Of a stretch of 64,000 nucleotides of DNA, positions 1-12,000 are shown piece by piece (the stretch's first letter is position 1; each line of letters begins with the position of its first letter). Source of the stretch: Tiliqua scincoides (taxonomy: Eukaryota; Chordata; Lepidosauria; Squamata; Scincidae); contig NC_089824.1 of assembly GCF_035046505.1 (NCBI RefSeq), positions 224,396,244 to 224,460,243 of the forward strand, in the 5' to 3' direction. Under the pieces are notes generated by a model. The model saw only the letters and a list, made by a program, of their open reading frames with translations. It had not been told where the DNA came from and made no database searches. A program made the position numbers and the translations under genes.

Positions 1-690
1 GGTTCACCTGTGCTGTTGTCTTTATGGTCTTCTCGTCAATCCTGCTGCCCTGTTATCCTTTTATTTCCACTCTGGACTGCTTTAATGGTGGGTCTTCTTC
101 TGTGGTTCTTGGTTGTCTGATGGTTCTTACTGTTGCACAGCCTCCGACATGGCATAAAGGTTCTCCCACTCCTGGTACTCTAAATGGTGGTGTATTGGGG
201 GGTCTGCAGGGGGGCTGCCTACTGCAGCACTTGTTTCCTCTGGGACCAGCCAAGAGCAGGGCTCAAATCGCAGGTGCCTGTCTTTTGGGAGCTCTGAAAA
301 CCTCTTCCGGAAGAGGAAGGCAGGCCAGTCTGGGCCGCGCTTGGACCCTACTGAGTCACAAGTGGCGCAGACTTGGGCTGATGGGCCAGCACTGTGACAC
401 TTGCAGCTTGATGGCGGAGAGGCCTTGTGCGGAGCACCAGTGGAAGTCCCTTTTAGCACATTGGGGCACAGTGTGAACTGGACCCAGAGTTTCATCAGTT
501 GAAAATGCGCATAGTTTGGTGTTTGGCTAGGCAGTCTTGTTTTTCCAGGTCTGATGAGAAATACATTTCGCAGTAAGGGCTATTCTGTACTGTGCGGTTG
601 ACTGAACTGTCTGGGCCCTGCAAGGTGTAAAGCTCCTGCTTCCAATTCTGCCATGCTAGAACTAGGGGCATCTAATGTTCTGATTGGTGG
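1..690. other. Left-edge non-coding stretch
   Basis: I see no exon, RNA gene or recognisable repeat here. Because ZNF335 exons begin at 3065 in the middle of a codon, this stretch is most likely intron of that gene. Open frames occur on both strands, but none resembles the missing ZNF335 amino terminus. Confidence 0.4.
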
Positions 691-694
691 GAAA

Positions 695-890
695 TCTGTG
701 ACAGATAGGAAGAAGGAGTTCTTCATGCAGCAGGTTACAAGGTTGTGGAATGCACTGCCACAAGAGGTGGGGCAGTGGCCACTAGCGTGGTTGACTTTCT
801 GAGGGAATTCGACAAGAGACCTGAAGGAGGGCAGCTCTGCTGTTGACTACTAGTCACCGTAGCTGTGTGCCACCTTTGGGCTTGAGTGGT
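695..890 (+). mobile_element. CR1-type LINE 3' fragment
   Basis: The stretch carries the CR1 carboxy-terminal signature: an ACAGATAGGAAGAAGGAGTT-like segment followed by sequence encoding a 'lwNaLPqevg'-type motif (TGTGGAATGCACTGCCACAAGAGG). It is diverged and short, so it is an old insertion. Edges are approximate. Confidence 0.5.
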
Positions 891-984
891 GGTCAGTTTC
901 ATGGAGCAATAGCAGCAGTGGGGGGGGGCTGCCTTTCTCTTTCACTGTGTCTTACCCAGAGCTGATTGGTGGGAAACAGGATGG

Positions 985-1710
985 GGGAGTGGATGGGCCC
1001 CTTTGGCCTGACCTGACAGGGTTGATACTACGGCTTCCAGACCAGTTTGGAACTGAGGCTGCCTTGGTCACCCTTTTGGCTGATCCATGCCAGGGACTAG
1101 ACAGGGAACACAGTTGCTCCCTTGTACCTCTCCGCAGCCTCTGATACCGTCGGAAAGCCCTGCTGGGATGGGTGGGGCTGGCTTTAGGCAGCTCCTCTGT
1201 TTCCTGTGTCACAGGGTTTAGCATTAGGTGTCATGGCACCCAACTCCATCTTTGTTGTTTATCTGCAGGTAGGGAGAGAGGTGGCATTCTGGATCAGTGT
1301 CTGGAGTCAGCAGTGGGCTGGATGAGAACCTACAAGCTGTAGTTTGGACAAGATGGGAGTTGCTGTTGGTTAGGAGACCCCCGGATTCTGTGGCAGAGTC
1401 TGGCTCTGGATGGAGCTGCAGCTTCCTTAAATGATCAGCAGCTTGAGGCTGCCCTGGACCCAGTAGGGCCTGTGGGGAGCCACTGTCTGCTGCTGTCAGG
1501 CTGCTTTCCTTGCCATCTCTGGCTGATGCACCAGCTATGGCCATTTCTGGTCAGTCAGACCTGGCTGCAGTCAACAACTGGACTACTGTCGCATGCTCTG
1601 TATATAGCTTCTTGTGAAGACTGCCTGAACATGTTGGTTGATACTAGGCATGGCTGGTGACAGAAGTTGTCCGTTTTGCCTCCTGGCTGTCTCATCTGCA
1701 CTGGCTGCTG
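985..1710 (+). mobile_element. Old L2-clade LINE fragment
   Basis: Translation around 1030-1140 reads like the L2 reverse-transcriptase segment seen more fully at 47.7-49.3 kb (gTEaALVtLlaDpcQGLDre). The part from about 1480 to 1650 matches the later segment encoding the wqiL.q.qldYcn-like stretch. The reading frame is heavily broken and pieces are missing, so this is an ancient 5'-truncated copy in the ZNF335 intron. Confidence 0.5.
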
Positions 1711-3064
1711 GTTTATTCTGGGCAGAAGGTGTGAGGTGCTGGAGATTGCCTCCAGAATAGGCAATGTTTTCAGGCAGCACCCAGAAGATTGTCCCTCCCC
1801 ATATGAGACCACCCGTGGAGGCCCTGCTTTGCCTTGCTTTCTTTCTTCCTTTCTTTCAAAAAATCTTAATCCAGGAGGCAGCTTTCTCCACTGCGGCAGC
1901 TGCCCTGCCAGAGGACATGTGTATGGCCCCCAACTTGGCTCTTCCTTCCAGAAAAGTTGTTCAGACACTCCTGTTTGGCCTGGTTCAGGTTGTGCCTGGC
2001 AGAAGTGCCTCCTCTCTTTCTGTTGTAGGTTGACTGTAGCACACAGATTTTTGATTTATTTTGTACTGTTTTGTGGTGACTATGTGAGGGGCTTTAAGCC
2101 CCTGGTGGGGAGGTAACTGTGAGGGACTTAAAGCCCCTGCTGAGGGAGAAGAGAGATAAGTTATCAGGGCTCTAAGAACTGAATCCAATGTGGAGAAGAA
2201 ATGCGTGGGCTGGATGTGTGTGTGGTTCTCTTCCCAAAGGCTTTGCAGCCTGATCCTCCTCTCCTCCCTGAAGCAAAGTGGTGCCTGGCATCCACCCGGG
2301 TGGCGCTGTGGGACCGCTGGCTCTGGGCCTGGTCTCCTGGTGGGGCTGCCTGCTGGCCTGCCCCTTCAGGAGTGTGTTGCCATGGGGTGGGTGGGGAGGA
2401 CAGTAGTCTAGGCGGCACAAGGCACCTCCCTCCCTCCCTGTTGCTGTCCAGGAGATGGCAGGAAAGAGGCCATGCTGCCAGCCCCCTACAGGCCCCTCCC
2501 CTGCCCTGCCCCCAACTGCCGCCCTCTCCTGCAAAGGAAGAGGCTCCTTGCTGCTGCCCCTTTCCCATCTTGGTGGTGGGGTCTTGAGGTGCTGTGCTTG
2601 GGGACAGCTTAGATGGAACTGCAGTGCAGGTTGTGACCTTGCAAGAGTTGCTTGTTCATGTTTGGACCCTTGCCCAGTGTTTCCCAACGCTGATCTGCAT
2701 GTGCCTCCGGGTTTGCTAAGAGTGGTTTTACTCAGTTCAGGCCCTATTGCTGCATCAGGTGATGAGATTTTGTGTCTTGGCATCATCTTCCTTACAACCC
2801 TCCATATGAAGGAAAGTATGGATCCCAATAGAGGTCCTGGGACACAGGCCTCTGCTCCCGCTTACAGGTGATGAGTGGATGCTCTCAGAGTTGGTTTTGG
2901 AACCAGCATCCCTGGCAATAAAGCTGTTCTAGCTTTGGGGGGGGGTCCACACTTCCCCCTTGGAGATGTTTGCCACCTCTTGGCACAGGGTTACCCCTGG
3001 AGGCTCCTTCGTAAGAACCTCTAGTCCTTCTCCACACTGAGCAGCATCTCTCTTTGCTGGGCAG
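1711..3064. other. Intronic sequence upstream of first visible ZNF335 exon
   Basis: No exon or known repeat is recognised. It contains a pyrimidine-rich stretch and a CTTTGCTGGGCAG acceptor ending at 3064 that defines the first visible exon. Nothing here matches the human ZNF335 region that should precede it (the segment ending RRRKAYLCREEPA), so that exon lies left of the window. Confidence 0.4.
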
Positions 3065-6000
3065 GTGCTGAAGCGGAGCCGGTGGTGTCTTCGCAGGGTG
3101 CTGAGGCTGCCAGCTCCTCCGGCTTGTCATCCGTTGGGGGAGAAGGTCTGGCTGAGCCTGCTGTGAGCCAGTCAGATTCAGAGAACAGGGACCCTTCTTC
3201 CCAGGTAGAACCAGAAGTGATTTTCCGTCGGCGAGGCCAGCCCTCCCTTCGCTTTCTGGGCAAGAAATACCGGAAGTATGGAGGGCGCAGGTGAGAGAAT
3301 GGGCAGTGGGTTCCTGCCTGCTCCTTGGAGTGAGTTCCCGTAGGTGGGACTGGCCCCAAGCACTCAGTGTCCCTGCAACCTGCTGCAGGTACTGCCATAA
3401 GTCTGCCAAGCCCTTGATGCGTCCCCACCTGTGCCGGATCTGCGGCTCCCGCTTCCTCACCCACGATGACCTGCGCTTCCATGTCAGTTCGCACGAGGCT
3501 GGCGACCCACAGCTCTTCCGCTGTCTGCAGTGCAGTTACCGCTCCCGGCGTTGGTCGTCTCTGAAGGTGGGCCCCCTGTAGCCTGCCGTGTCTTCCGTGG
3601 CTCCTGTGGCCAGTGGGGGCTGGTGCCGTAAGTCTTTTCTCTGACCCTTTCAGGAGCACATGTTCAATCACGTAGGGAGCAAGCCCTACAAGTGTGAGGA
3701 ATGTGACTACACCAGCGTGTACAAGAAGGATGTCATCCGTCACTCTGCTGTGCACAGCCGGGACAAGTAAGTCCGGTCTGGCCTGTGCCTGCCTCCCACA
3801 GGCCACAGAGGGGAAGCTTCCTGTCTCGTGGGGATCCAGGCTCCTGCCGCTGTCTAGAGCCTCTTGTGGCACTTCTTTGGCCAGTGGGCTTTTCAGCTTT
3901 CTCTTCAGTTTCTTTTCTCTTTCTTTCAGGAAGAAGCGAGCTGACCCGGTGAGTGGACCGTTCCCAGCTTGTGCCTCTGTCTCACTCCTAGTGCTGCTTG
4001 AGGGGTTTGCCGTGTAGGGCAACTTCCTGCTGACACGCAAGTGGGAGCTGAGAGACGGACTGTCCCGTGGCCACAAGAGCTTTCCCTGGCAGGACTGAGT
4101 GAACCCGACTGCCTTCCTCTCCAGTTGGGTTGTGCTGCTTACACAGGGCGTCTCTCCCTCAACCCGCAGCCCCCCAAGCGGAGCGCCTTCCCTTGCCCTG
4201 TCTGTGGCCGTGTCTACCCGATGCAGAAGCGTCTCACCCAGCACATGAAGACCCACAGTGCTGAAAAGCCCCACATGTGTGACAAGGTGAGTGTGGGAGC
4301 GAGGCTTCGCTGGGGTGGCACAGCAGCCGCTTGCAGCAGGAGTGAGCGCCCACGATGTCCTTGCAGTGTGGGAAGTCCTTCAAGAAGCGCTACACCTTCA
4401 AGATGCACTTGCTGACCCACATCCAGGCTGTTGCAAACCGCCGGTAGGTCATGGGGTCGCTTGGGGAGGGTGATTGGGGAAAACCGCTCCAGTCCTTTGT
4501 GACAGCCACTCCTCCCGGGCAGCTTCAAGTGTGAGTTCTGCGACCACGTCTGCGAAGACAAGAAGCTGCTCCTCAACCACCAGCTTCTGCACCTGAACGA
4601 CAAGCCCTACCGGTGCAGCCTCTGCTCCTACGCCACCATCCGAGAGGACTTCCTGCTTTCCCACATGGCAGTCAAGCACACAGGTGAGAGGGAGTGGGCG
4701 AGGACCAGGAAGGTGCCCATGGTCTGGGCAGAGCACCCAGACTAACAGTAGGAGGGGGGTGGTCATTTGGAAGTGCTCCCAGGCTCTTTGTGGGCAGCTC
4801 CTGGGGAGCTGGCAGATGAGTGCACTTGCTGCTGGGTCAAGTTGAAGGGGCCCCGCCTCAGCCAGGATCTCCAGGAAGTCAGCAAGCGGATGCGACAGTT
4901 GTTGTTCCACTGTGGCTGGCATCCGGCTGGAGCGGAGGCGTGATCAGCAGCCATTGGCAGCCCCCTGCCCTCCAGTGAACTTGTCTGCAGCCACTGAAGT
5001 GAGTGGCCGTCCTCGTGCCCTGTTGACTGTGGCTTTCCCAGACAAATTTCACGTGTGAAGAAGCCCCTTCCTTTGTCTGTCCCAGACTTCCCAGCAGTTT
5101 CATTGGATGACAGCCTGGCTGTAGTGTTGAAAGAGTATCACAGGGTAGGAAGGGTCCTTCAAGACCCTTGTCCAAGCCCCCTCCCCTGGAGGCTACCTGC
5201 CCACAGCAGCAATGTCCCTGCTAGTCAGCTAGCCAGCCTCTACTTAAGAACCACCAGTGATGGTCTGGGAGGAGGAAGCAGGATTTCTCTCCCTTCGTGC
5301 TATGTGTAACTTTAATAAACTTCAATCATGTTCTTCTCGTAGTCTCCCCCTAAAAAAAAATTAGCCTTTCCTCATAAGGAGATTGCTGTAGTGCTAGTCT
5401 TTTAATTGTCCTCCTTTGCTCCACTTTTCAGCTTGACAACAATTCTTTTCAGTGTCGCGGTCAGAACTGTGTGCAGTTTTCTAAACGTAGCTGCGCTAGA
5501 TTTGTGCAGGGCTGTAATAATGGCAGCAGCCTTGCTCTCAGTTCGCTTCCTGTTCCTGATGAGTCCTAGCGTGGAATTTGCTGCTTTCAGCATGGCCACG
5601 CACGGGATCGGCACTTTCCTTATAGTTCAGGTCCCATCAGTGTGTTGGTGAAGTTGGGATGTTTTGCCCCCGGACACATCACTCACCCCGGAAGCGCACT
5701 TGCTGCTTGGTTGCTCTCGGCCTGTTTGGAGAGCTGCTCTTCATGCTAAGTATTTGATTTCTGCACCTTTAATCATTTGGCGTTGCCTGCAGAGTTGGCC
5801 ACCTTGCTGCTCACCCAAACTTCAGAAGCTTTGCAAGTAAAAAGCAGATACAAACCCTTGGGGGGGCTGTTCTTTCCCTCCAGTGTGAAAATTGCTGCCC
5901 TCTTTTCTTCTTGTTCAACTTTCTTATTCCTAAAAGAACCTTGTAACAATGACAGAGAATGCCGCTGTCTTTCTGTTACGGTCTAGGTTACACACCAATA

Positions 6001-9000
6001 ACCAGCATGTCACCATCCACAGATTAAACTCAGTGAAACTGAGGGGATTACTTGTCCTTAACCCTGGCAAGATGCAAACCACACCACTTCCAGCCAAAAC
6101 AAGCCTCTCTCAGCCCTCTGAGTGAGTGTAGTTAACTTATCAGGCACAAAGCCTTGCTTTCCACCACTTTCTGGGTTACGATGTCCCCTAATTTAAAAGG
6201 GGGGAAGTAGCCTTACAGGTTCAATCCAATCAGTAGCTACAACAAATTTCCTGGAGGTCACACATCTCTGTCTTCCAAAGAAGAGCTTTATTGTTATAAG
6301 CGTATTAGTATATCGGGGAACTTCGCGTCCTTCTCCCAGCTCCACAAGGAAGTGGAAGGGTCACAATAATACCTGCATCTCGTGCAATTACAACATAAAA
6401 GGCTAGCTTATTTAAAACCATGTACTACTTATGAAGGTGCCCAGAGCTAAAAAGCTTCAGCCAGTGAGTGCCACTCCCTGTCCCGCTGTGCCCTGCAGCG
6501 CCTTAGCATACAGTTCAAAAGCACAGTTCTCGTTTGTAGTTCCAGTGGAGTGGTTTTGCTGCGTCATTCTTGGCCAGTCCCAGGCTGGCACCTAACATTA
6601 GATACCCTGGAGTGATCCCTCATAAGGGCCTGCCTGTTATTTCGCCTTAAACCGCTTTGGGAACTTCTTGTTGAAAAGCAGTATATAAATACTGTTAATA
6701 ATAATTAAAGGTAAAGAAACGCTTAATCAACAGTCTTCCTTTCTCTGCCCAACAACAGGGTGCTACACTTTTACCCCAAGATCCTTGCTTTCATCTTAAC
6801 ATTTCCCTTTCTCCTATAATGGTCATAGGGCACAATCCTAGCCAGGTCTACTCAGAAGTGAGTCCTGTTTTGTTCAGTGGGGTTATGTAGAGAACTGAGA
6901 TATCCTGTGCATTCCTTCCTGCTTGAGAGGTGTTGAAGGCAGCACACAGTCAAGTCATAGAGCAGGTCAGGTGTCTGCCATCTTCACTTGCCTCTTCCTT
7001 TCTCTGCTTGTTCTCCCTCGCAGGACAGTTGGTGTTAAATGGCTCTGTGAAATGAGGGGGAGAGAAAGGTGTAGCCCCATTGAAGCAGAGCAGGCTGGTG
7101 TCTCGGCCGGCTGCCTCTTGGTCTCTTTCTGCCTGGCCATGTGCTCATTCCTGTATTTTGGCCTGCTCCCTTTTGGATGATGTGGAATAGCTGCACTCTC
7201 TCCTTTCAGGAATGAGTTATCTTAACCAGAAGCTGCCCAGCTCCTGTCTAGGTTTTCGAGGGAGTCTATCTTTGAATGCTGGATGGTGTGATTGGACCTG
7301 GAAGATCCAGGTTCAAATTTCTGCTCAACCACGAAGCTTCCTGAGTGGCCTGTGGCTAGTCACCATCTCTCAGCTGCACTTACTTCACAGAATTGTCCTG
7401 AGGGCCAAAGGAGAGAAGGAACCTTTTACACCACCGTGAGCTCCTTGGAGGAAGGCTGATACAGAAGTGTGATAGATAAATGAATAAATAAGGGAGTGGC
7501 ACCAGGATCCAAGTATCTTGTTGTCTTGAGTGCTCCCTGAGGCATCTGGTGGGCCCCTGTGAGAGGCAAGAAACTGGATGAGACAGGCGCTGGGCCTGAT
7601 CCTGCAGGGCCTTTTGTCAGTTTGCCCTCCAGGTCTGTTTAAAAGCTGCTCTGCATTGTTTCTGAATAGCCAGCAGTTGGGTTCAAGGGAATCTCCCTGT
7701 TGTAAGGCTCAGCTTGTCCCCAATGTTCCCTGGGCCCAACGCTGAGCACCTCCTTCCAAAGCTCCTCATCTGCCGCGCCTCGTAAGCCATCAGGTGCCCT
7801 GTCTGGGTAAAGGAAGTGGGGTGAGGTACTCCAACAGAGTCCATCTCTTCCAGAAAGTCCCTTCTAGGTTGCCTTGAGGTTCCCAGCCAAGTGCCCTGGG
7901 CCAGAACAGAGAAAGTGCCTGCATGCCATGCTTTGTTCTGCATTGTGCCTTGGAGAAGAAGTTCAGGAATGGGTCCCAGACCGTGTGGACAGTCAGGTGC
8001 ATGCACATCTCCCACCTGCCTTCCCCGGCTTCCCAGGATCTCTGCAGGTCACCTTGTGGCTGAAGCATGTGGGAGGGTGGAGAGGGGAATGGCAGGGAAA
8101 GCTGCTGCGCTCTCCCTCTGCTTGTTGGCAGTGCTCAGGGTTCCCTGTATGTTGCTGGTCATCCCACACTCCAGGCTGGAGTGGTGGTGTTGAAATTGGA
8201 AGGCCCCATGGGTGGGGTGGCACAGCAGGCATTGCACGCCCCTCTGAAGTACCAACAGCCCCACTGGATCAGGCCATTGGCCATCTAGTCCAGCTTCCTG
8301 TATCTCACAGCGTCCCACCAGATGCCCCAGGGAGCACACAAGACAGCAAGAGACCTGCATCCTGGTGCCCTCCCTGTCATCTGGCATTCTGAGGTAACCC
8401 ACTTCTTGGGTTACAATCAATAAACGCTTGATTGTTTCTCGGCAGCCCCTGATACAGGGTGGTTCTTCTGCTAGATAACAGAGGCCTACAAAACTGAAGG
8501 TCAGAAAAGTTTTTCCCAAACTTTACAGTGGTTTTATATGACTTTGGGGTCCAAAGTCCAAAAATGGCATCCATTTTGCCCTACCGCATCTAGTTTTAGA
8601 GATATAGTATAGCCTCATTAGTGAATGGTTCAAGAGCTTCCTTATGAGGAAGCCTACACCATGGTATAGGAAGCCTTGGTATAGGCTTCCTCATGAGGAA
8701 GCTGCTTGAACCATTCACTAAAGAGGCTATGCCGTGTCTCCAAAACTAGACAGGATAGGGCAAAACGGATGCCATTTTTGGAATCAGCACCCCAAATAAA
8801 TCCAGTGTATATTTGGTGTAAAGTTTAAGGAAGCAAAATGTGTGTTGGCCTTTGTAACTGAATGAGGCTGTGTGCTAGAGAGAGCTTTGGTGGGAACCAA
8901 TCCTCCCTGTTTTGGGGGGAGGGGAGAGGCTGTGGCACGACCAGTGATCTGTGCAGCTTGATGGTTGCTGGCAGCCACAACTGTTGGTCATGAAAAATGT

Positions 9001-12000
9001 TTTTATCTTGGAGAGGTCTGTGGGCAGGTGGTGAAGGTGAGCCCTGCTGCCCCTGCACTTTTCCACTTGGAAGTAAATACTGCTGGCTGCTGCACCTTTC
9101 CTGTGGGAATGAGCCCACTCTGGCCAAGCACACGGGCGCTCCTGTGCCTCTGTGCGGTGGCAGGCTGTGAGTGCTGGCTAGTGCCAGTCTTCGACGTGCT
9201 GCTGTTCTGCCACTGCAGGGGGCAAGCCCTTTGCCTGTGAGTTCTGCCACTTCACCACAAAGCACAAGAAGAACCTGCGCCTCCACATCCAGTGCCGCCA
9301 CCCGGAGGACTTTGAGGGGTGGCTGCAGCGGCACCCAGAGGAGCCCCCTTGCCGCCGTCGCCCTTTCTTCACCCTCCAGCAGATCGAGGAACTGAAGCAG
9401 CAGCACAGCCAGGGCCAGGCTGCTCCTGAGGCTGCTGTGCCCAGTCCACCGGTGAGTGCCCGGGGGGTGGGTGTGTGTGTGTTGCTGGAGTCCTATAGCT
9501 TCTCACCTCTGTGGCCTTCTTTCTGCAGATTGCCTTCCAAGCCACACAGGCCTCACCCTCCCTGGAGCCCCCCCTCCTCTCCCAGGAGCCTTTGGAGGGA
9601 GCCACCATCATCTATGAGGCAGGTGTGTGTCCTGGGACTACTGAGAAGCTTGGTGCTATCAGCAGGGGGTACTGTCAGATGTCCAGGTGCTGGAGGCCTC
9701 TTTGACACCTGGCAGAGTATCAGAAGAGGCCTCCACCTAACAGGGTGGCCTTTGGACCAGAGCCCTGGCTCCTTATGGCTTCATCTGTGGAGTTGAAGTT
9801 GGAAGCAGTTTTGGGTTGTACGGGAACTAGAGGTCTTCCATACCAATTTCACAGCGTTTGATCTCTGCCACTTTTGTAAAGATGGGGATAGACCTGGAAT
9901 CGTGATTGGCGAACTCCCCAGTGCTGTCCCTCCCCCACTAGCTCTGGTGCAGCCGGGCTAACAGAATGTGCACTGCATCCAGTGGGGGGCAATTCGCCTG
10001 CCAGAGGTGTTTCTTGCTTACCTCTGTGTAGGTCCCCAAAGGTTTATGGGTCTTCTCAGACCTACGCCAGCTATGGGGGGAAGGGGGCAGGCCAAAAACA
10101 GGGAGAAGGATCTGGTATATGTGTTTGCTGCGGAGACCATCCCCCTCTGGCCCGCCCCCTGCCCTGTGGCCAACTGACTGGCACTTGTTGCAGCAGTGAC
10201 CTGGCAGCAAGCAGTGGCTCAGCTTTCGTGCCACTGTGGTGCCTTCTATCTTGCACTGCTGGGTCATGAGTTCAGCTGCGCAAGACCGCAGTAGGATTGG
10301 CGCTGAAGGGCTCTGCATACTTGGCAACCATCTTCCTTTACTGCCCTGAGTGAACACAGAGGGCGGGTGAGTAAGTGATGTGGCACATCTCCTCCCCCAC
10401 CAGGCATCGAGGGCTCAGCTGAGCTGGCGACGCAGACCGCGCTGGACCTTCTGCTGAACATGAGCAGCCAGCGACAATTGCCTGCTGGCGGCCTGGAGGT
10501 AAACAAAATCTGGGTCTCTGGTCTGCCCTGTGCTTTGGCCTGCCCCCTGTGAGCCAGCAGCCCCTGAACCTAAGCGAGCTCTTTCCCTGCAGGTGGCCGT
10601 GGTGAAGGCGGGAGACTACTCCAAGGCCCCCGAGGCTCAAGCCCGGCCGGAGGAGCCTCAGTCCGAGGTGGTGACGCTGCACGTTGCTGAGCAGGGGGAG
10701 GCCGCCATGAGTCAGGGAGGCTACGGGGAGGCTGCTCTGGGCAGCCCTGAGCTCCAGCAGGTCACTGTCCCCTTCAGCAGCACGGCGGAATACAGCATCG
10801 TCGCCCCAGGCGGGGAGGCCAGTGGCCCGCTCTACGGGTGAGGGGGCTTAAGAACATAAGAATGGCCCCGCTGGATCAGGCCATAGACCCATCTAGTCCA
10901 GCTTCCTGTATCTCACAGCGGCCCACCAAGTGCCCCAGGGACCATGCCAGATAACAAGAGACCTCACTCTGGTGCCCTCCCTGGCATCTGACACAGCCCA
11001 TTTCTAAAAACAGGAGGTTGCGCATACACATCATGGCTTGTAACCCGTGATGGATTTTTCCTCCAGAAACTTGTCCATTCCCCTTTTAAAGGCGTCCAGG
11101 CCATATGTCGTCACCATATCCTGTGGCAAGGATATGTGGACAGACCAACCACACGCCGAGTGAAAAAATATTTTCTTTTCTGTGTCCTAACCCTCCCCCT
11201 GTTGGCAACCTTCAGTCTCAAAAGACTATGGTATCGCCTCGCAACACTCAATTTTAGTGGATGTCCCCTGGTACTGGTGTTGTGTGAGAGTGTAAAGAGC
11301 ATCTCTTTATCCACTCTGTCCCCTGCATAATTTTGTAAGTCTCAATCATGTCCCCCCTCAGGCGTCTCTTTTCTAGGCTGAAGAGGCCCAAACCCCGTAG
11401 CCTTTCCCCGTAAGGAAGATGCCCCAGCCCCGTAATCATCTTAGTCTCTCTCTTTTGCACCTTTCCCCGTAAGGAAGATGCCCCAGCCCCGTAATCATCT
11501 TAGTCTCTCTCTTTTGCACCTTTTCCATTTCCACTATGTCTTTTTTGAGATGTGGCGACCAGAACTGGACACAATAGGCTTATAGACACAACGTGCTTCC
11601 CTCTGGACCGTGCAGAGAAAGGGTTGGAGCACTGCTTGGACTGGTGGGAGGGGATGCTTGAGAGATGGGCAAAGGGGCTGCGTTCGCTTTCTTTAAAAAA
11701 CCAAACCAAATGCTCTCTGGAACGACGTCGACAAGATGCCCCCAAACCCTGAGCTTTCTAGTGCTGGGTGCCTGGTTGGTCCTGCCTGGCCTGGCGAGAT
11801 GCTCCCCCAGCCCTGATCTCGGGAATGCCTGGCCTGGTTGCGCGTTCCTGCTGGGCACTTGCATTGCAGGGGTGTCTCTTCTTGGCTCTCATTCCTCGGC
11901 TGTTTCTCTTGGAAATGTCTGCCTTGTAGTGGGTGGGGGAAGCCTGAGCTCCTGGTCTGGGAAAACGGGGGAGTGGAGGAGAGGGTGGCAGAGCCCCCAG

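Larger units (their letters stand above)
3389..9451 (+). other. ZNF335: ZNF335 amino-proximal zinc-finger cluster (fingers 1-8)
   Basis: Eight consecutive C2H2 fingers are encoded in seven exons. Core starts are [65 protein letters not shown] and [10 protein letters not shown]. Several fingers are split by introns (fingers 2, 5 and 7/8), and all cysteines and histidines are retained. After finger 8 comes a basic [19 protein letters not shown] segment that is also conserved in human. Confidence 0.93.
10850..11590 (-). mobile_element. CR1 LINE 3' portion
   Basis: The minus strand carries the CR1 3' UTR and the end of the reverse-transcriptase ORF ([21 protein letters not shown], a worn version of the intact tail). 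The copy contains a 35-bp RTE-like tail insertion at 11202-11237 and a perfect 59-bp tandem duplication at 11401-11518. It sits in the ZNF335 intron 10838-12028. Confidence 0.85.

Noticed and set aside
1-3064. Search for the missing ZNF335 amino-terminal exons
   Set aside because: No frame resembles the expected serine-rich amino terminus or the segment before EPEVVSRRRGRPS in human. They must lie left of the window.
3021-4274. Minus-strand 417-codon open frame opposite ZNF335 fingers
   Set aside because: It covers exons and introns of ZNF335 alike and has no family resemblance. An antisense shadow.
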